Shown one piece after another: positions 46,925 through 58,091 of a stretch of DNA of 64,000 nt; the first letter of the stretch is position 1, and each line of letters begins with the position of its first letter. Source of the stretch: Kudoa neothunni. Taxonomy: Eukaryota; Cnidaria. The stretch is taken from contig OZ199838.1 in assembly GCA_964304625.1 (NCBI GenBank), positions 16,244,001 to 16,308,000 on the forward strand. The letters are read 5' to 3'. Both the position numbers and the translations under genes were made by a program. The notes below the pieces were generated by a model. That model saw only the letters and a list, made by a program, of their open reading frames with translations, ran no database searches and had not been told where the DNA came from.

Positions 46925-47062
46925 TATGATACGACAAGTAATCTACTTAGAGATAACATTAGTTTTTATATATAGGAAATAATTAATTACTATTTTAGGG
47001 ATTCTAACGAGTGATAATTAAAGGCCATTAATTCATCTCAATAGAACCCCTCAGGTATTCTA
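46925..47062 (+). promoter_or_regulatory. conserved hairpin block upstream of G6
   Basis: Duplicate of the block before G5: TAATCTACTTAGAGATAA, then TAGGGATTCTAACGAGTGA and AATAGAACCCCTCAGGT (about 46994-47057). Confidence 0.55.
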
Positions 47063-47217
47063 AAAAACCATTATTGCAGTGATTTTGTTACCTCACCTAA
47101 TATATAAATAGAACAAAAAATGATCTTTATTTGTTGATAATATAATAGATATATTATATAAATACTGAATCTCATTTTTATTAACCGATGTAAATTAAAC
47201 GTCAATATTTTAGGAAT

Positions 47218-49592
47218 ATGTTGAATTTTTTGGTGTTTTCATTATTGATTTTCTCAGTTCATACTATTCTATCATTCGAATTTAATGGTAAAACGGTAAG
47301 GTTACTGTTTTTAAATTAGTATACAAATTAATTTTATTAAAGGAATTAATGTTTTATGTTGGAATGAACAGAATGCAAATATATCACTATACATGTAATT
47401 CAGACTCTTCAAAATTTTATGGGGTGGATTGTAGGGAACAAAATAAGGGTTGGTGCCATGGTATCTCCTCAATAAATCTCAGCTTGTTTTTATAACCATT
47501 ATAGTAAGGAGTCAAAATCCAAAACCAAGAATTGATAATGAAAACTACTGTATAAATAATTTTGTCGAAACAAATGGTTTATCTAGCGCGAACGTTACTT
47601 TTTTTGTATCGGCAAACAATTTAGAATTCAGGCAATAGTCTGTTGAAAATCTGTTAGATTTTATTTAATATATCTAGGATGCAGGCAATATTGTATGACG
47701 TTTCCTCAATGAATCAAATGATGGATCGACATATAACTATCGATGGCAATATTTATTTTATACATTATTCCAAATTAACGTCCTCAGATATAATATTTAA
47801 TTTCAACGTGGAAACAAATGAGGGGTCAATTCCGAATAGAAGAGTAAAAAAATCAATATATATATATATATATAAGAGAACAATATTAATAATAAATCTA
47901 ATTTTAGCATTTAAACATTAAAAAATTATTTATATTAATTCTGCTACATTAATATATTGGAATTTAGATAAATGAAGGAAATGGAGTTATATATTTGAGT
48001 GAGGAGTTGTTTTCGTTGGGTTATGTGACAGAAAAAGATCCTCAAAATGAAAATATCGTCACTTATCGAGTTGGACAAAACGAATATCCATTTTTTTCGA
48101 TATATATAACCGAGATCGGATTCATACACATAATACCTACCATAATATTTAAATATATACTAGTAATTTTAAAATAATATTGATGTTTAAATTAATGTTA
48201 TGAGTATCCATTAGCTCGAAAAATATATTGATAGGAATGGTGAAATTATTATTGAATTTCCCTGTACAATAATAAATTCAAAAGTTCCAATAAATAGCAA
48301 AAAATTCGAAGGTTGGTTGTCGCAACTTGAAATTGATAAGGAGAAATTTTTGAAACCAATCACATTTATTGCAAAATATAACTTTCACGAGTGTGTCGAC
48401 ACAATAAAAAATGCTCTACTTGTTCCGAACTCGGACCACCCATGGAATAGTAAAACATTACAGTTGATTAATGCTAAATTTCCAACAAAATCTGGGAGTA
48501 AATACTTTGACGTATGTCGTTAGTTTAACTTGTCTAATGATGAGGTGGTCAATAATTACTTGCTTATTTATATTATAATATTACAGGTGTATGGTTTTTA
48601 CGCCAAGTCAACAACCCAAAGCAATCATCAACCTCTGCAATATTTACAACCGTTAGTAAATCAATCCAATTTATATTCAACAAATGGTAAAGACGCTTTA
48701 ACTTTGACACCCGACGAGTCTATATCTTACGTGTACCATGTTGTTACGAGGATGTATTATTACACTCTTATTTCACATTTTACCAACACGACACTTCCTG
48801 AAAGCTACATCTATAAGTTTGACGTATAACGACTTATCATTATATTAATAATATAAATATATATTTTAAATGTAGTCCAATAGAATCGGATGGCAAAAAC
48901 AACTTATTAATAATCAAACTATGACAAGATACCTAAATGGTAAATATCGTGAAAATCTAAACACCTTTTTGAACCTTTTTAGATGTTAGTGAAACTGAGT
49001 CTCAAGATAATTTAGAAGACAACAACGAAGAAATACCACCCAGCGAAAAATCCACTAAAAATTCTGATACTGATTCTTCTAACAAAAATGAGGAGAACAT
49101 TAAGGTCCCAAAAGCTGATGGTGATATTGATGATTCTTCAGGAAAAAGTAGCGTAGGCACAGAACCTACTCAAAATGATGATGACGATGATCTTGATGAT
49201 TCTCCAGGAAAAAGTAGCGTAGTCACAGAACCTCAGCGAAATGATGACGATCCGGATGATTCCACTGAAAAAAGCAAAATTGTTATCGAATCTACAAAAA
49301 ATGATGTAGGCAGAAGTTATTCTCCAAAAATGATGTTGAACCTAAAGAATCTCAACAGAATGTCGATAAAAGTTCCGAAGAGCATGAAAATGACTCCACT
49401 AATGTATTCGACACTTCTAATAATAGCGATTCTGATAGGAATCCAGTTCCTCCTATTATAGAAAAGGAATCAAAATCTTCTTTAATGGCCAAGATAATTA
49501 TTCCAACATTACTAGTTATAATTCTCATATCTATTGGGCTTTTTATATTTATGTTACGAACAAAATCGAAGAAAAAAATATTGGATTTATAA
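47218..49592 (+). CDS. G6: duplicate of G5 with altered stalk and possible new intron
   Basis: Exons: 47218-47295, 47343-47460, 47505-47631, 47678-47843, 47968-48162, 48215-48511, 48587-48823, 48876-48939, 48983-49305, 49359-49592; 612 residues if the last intron is spliced. Exon lengths equal those of G5 up to the stalk. The third intron also begins GC. The stalk has two 22-residue repeats. A 29-bp insertion relative to G5 (at about 49306-49334, with an 11-bp AAAAATGATGT duplication) shifts the frame. It also supplies a GT donor, and removing 49306-49358 as a 53-nt intron restores the G5 frame through the membrane helix and RTKSKKK tail. If not spliced, the frame stops at 49459-49461 in a different, also hydrophobic, C-terminus. 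Exons 3 and 8 carry clustered amino-acid changes against G5. Confidence 0.75.
49129..49260 (+). repeat. 2 x 66-bp coding tandem repeat in G6
   Basis: Two units of the DDSxGKSSV..TEPTQN repeat found five times in G5; the second degenerates after TEP as in G5's last unit. This indicates loss or gain of central units. Confidence 0.85.
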
Positions 49593-49700
49593 TTTTATCC
49601 AAAACCTTCTCATCATATATAAACTATTACATAATTATGAATTAAAATTTTATTTTTCAGTTTTTGAATTATAAAACCTTTTTCACATATCTACGATCTA

Positions 49701-50838
49701 TCTACTATCTACTGTATATATAAAGCTGAAATGTACGTGTGTGTGTGTCAATTTTTTCCTTATAGAGAGACATATATAAAATTTTTAAAAAATTATAATG
49801 TTTCCAAAAATCGTAAAGTTATTTTTAAAGTGACAAGTATTCCCAAGAATGTTTAGAAATGGTGATTTTGTCAATTCTACGTTAATTTATCTGATTACTT
49901 GAGTTTAACACCTGCTTATGACCCGCTGATTATTGGTTGAAGTTTATTTTCCCCATTATATGCTATTTCAAATGATGATTAACTTCTGATATCTGACTTT
50001 GTATATAAATTTAGTGTGTAAATTTAGGTATTCATGCAGATATACTCCTTATTTGTGGAGTTTTACGTATTTGAATTCATAAATATACTTTTAAGTTTCT
50101 ATTACTGGTTTTCAATACAACAAAAGTCTACATTTATTTCATTAATAGCGAATTAGTTGTGTATGCGATTATCAGACAGATTGAAGCTTTATAGTACAAG
50201 CACGATGTCCGTGGATTTCACTGAAAGTCCGCTATATCGGACTTTCAGTGATTAAGTTCAATGCAGATGGTTATAATTTTACTTCATCTAATTATTATTA
50301 TTATTATTTATGTTGATATTGACGAGATTTGTGGTTGTTTCTGGGGAAAAGTGCATTAAAATTTATGTCGGGCCAAAGGATATTAATTGGAGAAATAAAA
50401 ATTAATTTAATTATGTTTTCTTCTATCTCTATTACTTTTCCTATTTTTTATACCTTAAAAAGTTAGTGGCGTACGGAGTTCCTGAGCCGGGCCAGAATTC
50501 GATTTTTAAGAATCCGCCGGGACAAAAATAACGTTTTAGATAACACTTTAATGAAATTTAAATAATTCGGGAATGATAATTATAATAATGATCTTAAGTT
50601 ATTTAGCGTTAGTGCTAAGCCACGAAATTTTTAAATGAACCTCGGGATTGGATCACTCCTTCAAAGAAATGATCATAATTTAAATTGCATTTTCCAAATC
50701 GTTTAAGTATGCCGCTTAAAAATTTTTAGTGATTTTGTTTCTATGGGTTAATTCAAATTTTCAGTATATTTTTTGAATGCATTTAAAAACGTTTCTAGGC
50801 GAAATCTTCCCCAAGCAACGCGGGGCAGTTCGCGCTAA
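49701..50838 (+). mobile_element. non-autonomous Helitron, complete-looking copy after G6
   Basis: 5' TCTACTATCTACTG, GTGTGTGTGT tract, TTTTTTCCTTATAGAGAG; 3' hairpin from CCCC (50809-50812) and GGGG (50822-50825), then CGCGCTAA at 50831-50838 and T. The first part belongs to the segmental duplication, so the insertion predates it. No Helitron proteins are encoded. Confidence 0.6.
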
Positions 50839-51014
50839 TATATATAAATAGTTCTTACGTCTATTGTGGGCGTGATGAATTTTCGCCGCACTTTCCGCGA
50901 GCGCGGTGAGAGGACAATGAATCGAGAAGAAATTGAAAATAAAAATTTTGTACTCCTTAAATCCAACAGAGAGCAACCATAATTTTATATATAACAAGTT
51001 TTAATATGTACAAG

Positions 51015-52194
51015 ATAAAAAAACATCAAAAAATCAACTCTGGAAATGTACTGTACGAACCTATAAAGGGCGTGTAAAAACAAATATTTCAGATGATATA
51101 ACGTTCATAAAAGAGTCAGGATTACATAATAACGTTATGTCAGAAAAGAAAATTGAAAATATTAAGTTTAATTCTAAAATTATAGAAATTGCGCAGTCAA
51201 CACAATATTCTACCCGTATAATTTTTACCTCGACTACAGTAAGTGAAAGCCTAAATAATTTACCGATAATAAACAAAAAAAATATTTATAAAAATATACA
51301 AAATTAATTATAAAAAAAGGGGGATATTACATTATCAAATATTTTAAATCTTTGTGAAAACTAGGTAAGAACGTTAAGGGGTTAAAATTTCTGCTTTTAT
51401 TTCTCTGACCCGAATGAGAGTCAGCGCATTGTAAATTTTACAACAACAGAGAACATTTAAATAATTCAACGTTAATTGTAGCAGATGGAATATTTGTTGT
51501 CGTTCCTAAAGAGTTTTTACAGCTCTACACTCTTAATTGAAGTATCTTCGGCAAATTTTTCCCTCTGGTTTTTGTTTTAATGAAAAACAAAAATCTAGAA
51601 TCTAACAATATATTAATAAACACATTAATCAATCAAATTAATATAAAAATTCCGCATAATATAATTATGGATTTTGAATATGCATCTTTTGATACTTTTA
51701 TAAATGCATCAAAATTTTCAACTATCTACTTTGTACTTTTCATCCAGGACAATGTTTGGAGGAAATTATGAAAACTTGGTATGGTAACAGTCTACAAAGG
51801 TAATGTGGAATTTAGACTTTTAATCAAATCTTTTACTTCATTAACATACGTTCCTGAGGAAAATGTTATAGAAGAATATGAAAAACTGAAGATAGAATAT
51901 AGGAAAATAACTGAAATATCATTAACGCCACATCTAGATAATTTCGAAAAAGATTTCCTATATGAAGATAAGTATCCCATACCGGCTTGGAAATCTTACA
52001 AAAGAGTAATGGAGAATTTACTTTTAACCTCGAATAATGTAGAAATCTTTTATAAATGTTTTAAAGTGTTGTTCGAACAGTCGTATTCTGGACTGAATAA
52101 TTTGGTAGAAAAGCTGCAAGAATGTCAAAGCGTCAACGAGCAAGCAATAGAATTTCCAATGGCTAATCCATTGAATAGTTCTACTACAAATTAA
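51015..52194 (+). mobile_element. FLYWCH-type MULE transposase remnant
   Basis: A FLYWCH-like finger is visible at about 51038-51120: LWKCTVRTYKGRVKT, then IKESGLHNN. Further on, DFEYASFDTFINA and QDNVWRKL (51690-51770) and EFRLLIKSF, LTYVPEENVIEEY, then TSNNVEIFYKCF (51808-52070) follow the C-terminal half of MULE transposases of that class, with the DFE and Q-VWRK motifs. The catalytic middle is mostly gone and the frame is broken between 51770 and 51781. No terminal repeats were identified, so limits are those of the recognisable protein. Confidence 0.65.
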
Positions 52195-55100
52195 AACCAT
52201 GACAAAATGAAAAAAAAAGAGTGGTGTGCGAAAATTATAAGCGCTTCTACGGAATATTTTATGTAAATCATTAGCCAAACTTTATAATTGGTGTATAGAT
52301 TAGAATTATGATTTTATGTAATTTTTTCGGTTTTACGCAAAAAATTGTTTTTTCTATGTTATTCCAACCTATCATGGTCAACGAGGAACGTCCGGCAAAT
52401 TTTCACCTCACGCTGCCAGTGTGTGTTTACGACAGTACCCATGTGTCATGGATAAACTTTTTTTAAATACAGATTTTAGTATACATTTAAGAGGATGATA
52501 ATATTACAAAAAACTCGCTAATTCGCTTATAATTGTTTACATAAAAAATATCGGTATCAGAAATAAGGAATTTTCTGGTTGTCTGTATCAATAAAGAATT
52601 TAATAGGTCCTGTATAATATTGATATTTGTTTACTTCTGAATGATAGCCAATTAAAATGAACTTTTTACTCATTTTATAGAAAAAGAATTTCTTAATTAT
52701 GGTATAGTATGTTCCACAAATTTTACATATTCCTGTTCGGAGTAATTTTAAGAAAAATAAAACTATTAACGTCACATTTAAAAGAGATGTAGCATTTCCC
52801 TTAAAAGTTGAAGTATAAACAAGTTATTTGGTGTGTGTTTTCTCTTTTCGAACGTTTTGGATATAATTAAGAGAAATAGATTATGATCACTTTAAATAAA
52901 ACACATAATTTAAGATTATAAGTTGTTGTAATGTTGGGTTAATTTGGGCCTCTATACACATTCTAAAAACTATGTAGGATGTGTGTAGAGCTTTTAAATA
53001 TTAAAATTTTGGTGATATTTATATGAAAATTATACTCCAGTGGAATTCCTGAGATGTGAATATTTCTTTTTATCAAATATGTCGATTGAGATTGAAACTA
53101 TATTCGTCTTTTCGATAAGTTTTTAATTATTTTTTGGTTTGCCGAAACTTTCTTGAAAAATAGCCGGAATCACTAATTCGATAAGTTTCAATATTTGATG
53201 AGATAATTTTTTAAATAATGTTTAATTCTCAGTAACCTAATTATTCTTTAACCCCAGCCAAACTTTAAGGTTAATATTCAAATCAATATGTAATTTTCTT
53301 TCCGCTAAAACTAATTCATTATGATATAAAAGCTGCATGAAAATACGCAACACCGCATTCTATACGTAGTTTAAGAGTTTATATTCACGATTACTTTTGC
53401 ACAAAATACAGTCCCTTCTCAATCTCAGTACGTGTCATGCAAGTTAATAAGAAATTATTGGTCTATTCGATCTAACCGAGATTTTCACAAAGTTTTTGTT
53501 AACTTATGAATGGTTCAATATGAAGAAATTTTTTAGGAAAATCAAACAATAGGTTAATTTTTAAAAGGCTGCATTCCTTCAAGAAATTCACCCGTTGATG
53601 TTTAAACATTATTGTAATTTTTCAAACCAAGAACACCTTTAAATTTTTGATTTAATCGTATTTTGTTAATTAATTATGTATATTTTTGAACCACTAAATA
53701 TTCTTGATAAAAAGCAAGATTGGATTAATTCATGAATCGAGAAATTATATTACAATAATGAATACGTAAGTTATCGCACAAAGTTTCTTAAAACATCATC
53801 AGCATCCTTTATAAAAATGCAAAAATAGGAGTAACAATTAATATTTCTATTTCTGATGCACCTTAGGTCGATTTTATTTTTTTATCCTTTGTAGACTAAT
53901 AACAAATTCTATAACTAGGAGTAATTTTTATTACAAAATTTTGAAAACAACTGAAAGTCCTATTTAAGTTACTTAATGATTTTTTTGCATAAATAGATGA
54001 ACTTAAATCGCTAACTACATATCTCTTAAAATTAAGGTCATCACAGCTTTGGTCTATAATTTGTAAAATAAACTTAAAATTATTCATTAATTTCCCACAT
54101 TACCTCTATTTATATTTGAATGGAAAGTATGCGCATAATTTCGTATATCTAAATCATCACATAGCAAAAATAATGACAAGTTTTAATATGCATAAAATAA
54201 AACATAAAAAATATAATATACAGGGTTTCATGTGCTGATTAGAATAACTGTTTCGTAAAATTTCTCCATTCAAAAAATAAAATTTAAAACTTTCCATCAC
54301 ACTTTACCAGGCCAAACTGGGCAATAGCGCTATTTACTTAAAAATCAAAAAGATTTTAGCTTACTTGGTTGGGCATGCAAGCATTCGCGAAGCGGGGCTT
54401 TTGCGATAATACAAAACGATAAAAAATATGGCCGCATAATAAGTTCTGTATTTAAAGGTGAAAATTATATAAGCCAAATAAAAATAGTCAATTCGTATAG
54501 TTCTCAAGAAAAATTATTTCAAAATCAATTGTTATTTAGTATTTATTTGATCTGGCGGCTCTCTTGCTCTCGCCGGTTTTAATAAGTAACTCAAAGCAAT
54601 ACATTTTATTGGGTTATGAAACATAAAAGTCGTTTTCGGGGTTTAATGAATTCCATTACAAATTATTTGTATATATTGAAGTCGATAAGCTTGTTCCATA
54701 TGCTATTATTTGCTAAATAAATCTAGCGATTTCTTATTCTATATTTAGTCATATTGTTAACTTAAATATGGAAGTTGTGGATTAATAAAACTTCAATAAG
54801 TTAAAAAAATTTCTCTTCTAAATATATTTGAATAAAATAACTAATATATATCGTTAAAATTGGCATTAATTCATTTATTTTGTGTATAAATAAATGCTCG
54901 GATTTAGGTTGTACCAGTATTTTTCAAGAAAATTAAGCTAAAATTCTTATTAAATGCCAGGTATAAATTTGAGCATAAAAATTATTATGTAACATGATGA
55001 ATCATATACAATTAAATGATGGATCTCGAATTTAGACAGAAGACAATGCCAAAATTACATCGTGGTTTTATTTTTATGGATATAGATTATTTCTAAGTAG

Positions 55101-55572
55101 ATAAATATGCTGAAAATCTAATTACAGCTTAAAACTATAAATATGTTATTTTGAAAGAAAACAAAATTACGATTTTACATGAAAATAGCGATGATTCGAT
55201 TTTGTAAGTTGAACAGGCTTAATATAAACTATTAACTTACTGTGGTATTCGTAGAATCAAACAGAGTAAATTATAATTTATCAAATACCATTATTGAATC
55301 ACAATTGAATATTATCATAACAACCAGAAATATTATTGTACGCATTACGTCCTTACATGATTTAAACGGGGTCTAACGAAAATTACGAAATGAATAAACT
55401 AAGATTAATTTTTATATTTATTCTTGAATGACTCCCGCACCCCCTATAAAGAAAAAAATTGCATTCCAGGGTCCAAAACATGCTAGAATTTCAATGAAGA
55501 GTTATACAAGCTTTCTCGATGTATAATACAACGAAATGACAAAATTTTGTTTTATAGGAAATCATCATTAAC
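52195..55572. other. long gene-free spacer
   Basis: No convincing gene over about 3.4 kb. Two GC-richer patches (52375-52445 and 54300-54420) stand out but show no coding frame or RNA signature I recognise. The string ACAAGTTTTAATATG occurs at about 50996 and again at about 54178 (there as CAAGTTTTAATATG), perhaps a trace of the MULE above. Confidence 0.4.
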
Positions 55573-56400
55573 TTAGCCATTCATCAGTTTTATTAGCCCA
55601 GAGTGTTTTCCCACGAGTGAAGGCGCTTTGTCAGTAGTGACATTGAAGAGTTTGTCCAAGCTTAAACCAGAACTGTTCCAACTATTCATAACGATATACA
55701 AAAAATCATGACAATTTTTGGTAATCTTCAAGGATTCAAGTGATAAGAGCTCCTTGGTAATTTCAAAATTATGGTTAATTCGTTTTATAAAAATGAGTAA
55801 TTGTGCGGTATCGATAGTATCCATCATTTCGACCAAAGCATTGGATAATACTCAAAGTTGGCAACTTTTTCGAACAATGTTTCATGTCCATTTTGAGAAA
55901 CATTTTCAATTCGTTGAACAATTGTTTTTCGTAATAGTGAAATCACTACAATTTTCGAGATGACTTTAGGGAACACTACATTAACCACATTATTAAACGC
56001 TTTTTAATAAACTCCCCATCCAAAAATGTCTTGTTATGTTTTACAAGTTTGAGAGAAAGTATATATCTAGTCAGCGTATCATCTCTTTGTATGGATGTTG
56101 CTTTTCCAAATGAATCATGCTGACGTTTTAAATTTTGTACTATTTCAGATGCCTTCTTTTTCAATTTTTCCTGTGACAAACTTAATCCAAAATTGGAATG
56201 TTTGGTTTGATAATGACGTTTTAAATTGTACTTTTTGTACACAGCGATTGTATAACGGAAAATCAAACATACAGATTTATTATTGAAACTGTTAAGAAAG
56301 TTCTTTTTAGTCCACACATGATTTAAACTTGTACATTTGTCTTCAATTTTTTTAAGATATATGGAAACTAACCATCTCAACAAACTTTGTATATTGACGA
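55573..56400 (-). mobile_element. hAT transposase remnant (GTF2I-repeat type), minus strand
   Basis: Read leftward from about 56390: a BED/C2H2-like segment (CLIFRYTIAVYKKYNLKRH then YQTKHSNF), LSQEKLKKKASEIVQNLK, HDSFGKATS, KHNKTFLDGEFIKK (to about 55976). Then MMDTIDTAQLLIFIK, ITKELLSLESLK, LDKLFNVTTDKAPSLVGKH (55836-55573). These are N-terminal and early catalytic parts of the same broad hAT group as 38514-40737, in a different lineage. Part between the two frames and everything C-terminal is missing. The second finger Cys is lost (CLIF). Confidence 0.75.
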
Positions 56401-57640
56401 AATTTTCGGCATATTTTTCAATTTTTTTTGAAAGCGGTATGTTTTATTAGTTTACATCACTTAATAATGGTAAAAAAATTTATTTTTGTATATATAAAAT
56501 GATAAATAATTCAAATAGAAAAATGCTCATCGAATATTGTATCCATGTATCCCGGTTGAACGAAGTATACATTAGGATTTTAAAAGTTGGTAGAAAATAA
56601 TTTATGGTGAGTTTATTATATTACAATTAATCGGCTCCTAAGGTCAATTCAGAGTGATTTTCTAATTTTTATGACTGATGTTATCTATTAGATATATATA
56701 GTTCTTTTTTCTATGACCCCTTTATAGACCAGACGTAATAGTTAATATATAGAAATTATATCATGATACGAAACGATTAATAATGAAATTATTGCTTATT
56801 TTTTTAGCTGTATACTCTCTTAGAACGATTTTTTGTATCAATATTAGAATTTTAATATTCAATTCATTTAGGCATGACGCTTGTCATGAATAAATTTAAA
56901 CTATTAAATACAATGCATATTAAAGTTCTCGAAGCTAAAACCAGCATTTTAATTATGAGAATTATGAATATAAATTTAAATTTACCAGAAAAAAAGATTT
57001 TGACCACTGGTGTTGGAACCTCTCGCAGGTCGTAGTTTTCCCACCTATTCTGTATATCTTCTAGTTTTCACAGCGTAATAAGGTACAAAAATAAGTAAAT
57101 ATAGCTTAGAAAATAATCCAATAAAGCATATAAATAAATTTTGGTGTGCTCGTCGAGCCCAAGGTCATCTAAATCGGGAGCGGTGGATAATTACCTATCT
57201 GGGATTAATATAGCCCTTCATCGTTATTATTAAATTATATAATTATTTAAACTTCGACATGATGAATTTTATTCTTTTTTTAAAGTATATTCGTTAAATA
57301 AGCTTCAAAAAATACTATTTTAATAATAAAGTGGATATAATATTTTATATGAAAATATTCCAATATAATAAGTTGGATAATTTAAATATTCTTAATTATA
57401 TTATATCAAATTATTATTATGAATTAAAATTCTAATACTGTTTTCAATCGCTAAGTTAACACGTAGCAATATTAAATAATGACAATTAATACTCTATCAA
57501 AAGAATATTAATAACAAAATTGTCGATATTCAAAATAAAACGTTTTTCTGTTATTTTAAAATATTAATTATATATATTTTTGTCAAGGTATTTGCATCTA
57601 ATATTCATAGAACTATGAATAAAATATAAAAAATAATCTA
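56401..57640. other. gene-free spacer before G7
   Basis: AT-rich; nothing recognised. Confidence 0.4.
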
Positions 57641-57760
57641 CTTAGAAATATAAATGATTTATATACATAAAGATGTAACTTGCGATTATCTTGGGGATTC
57701 TAACAAGTGATAACTGTAAGTCATTAATTTATTTAATTATTATCCCTCAGATATTCTAAT
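57641..57760 (+). promoter_or_regulatory. conserved hairpin block upstream of G7
   Basis: TAATCTACTTAGAAATA, then TTATATACATAAAGATG, CTTGGGGATTCTAACAAG and ATTATTATCCCTCAG (to about 57750), the same order as before G3, G5 and G6. It lies about 340 bases before the start codon. Confidence 0.5.
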
Positions 57761-58091
57761 AATTATTATATTCATAAATGCTGAATTAGAATTAGATATT
57801 ATTTAAAATATTCAGATGTGATAGAAATGTTATAATTTAATCCTTAACTAAATTTACGCATGTGCTGCGAAAAATTTTTAATCTTAAAAATTTACTCATA
57901 GGAGGTTTCTAAATTTAACATTGTAGAGTGTGATATAATTAATTATTTATAACCCAACCATTCACTTTAAAAAGTCAGGAACAATTAAATACTGCCAACA
58001 CTAACGACATACGAATATTATTTAACGTTTTAATAGTTACTTCTCTTAAAATAAGTATCAATAATTAAATGTTAATATCGTTGGAGAGAGG

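Larger units (their letters stand above)
41295..50497 (+). repeat. segmental duplication, copy B (contains G6, interrupted by a MULE)
   Basis: Matches 32188-38395 apart from the inserted element 42230-45380 plus one 9-bp target copy. Substitutions are sparse in non-coding parts, indicating a recent event. Clustered differences occur inside the gene (see G6). Confidence 0.9.
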
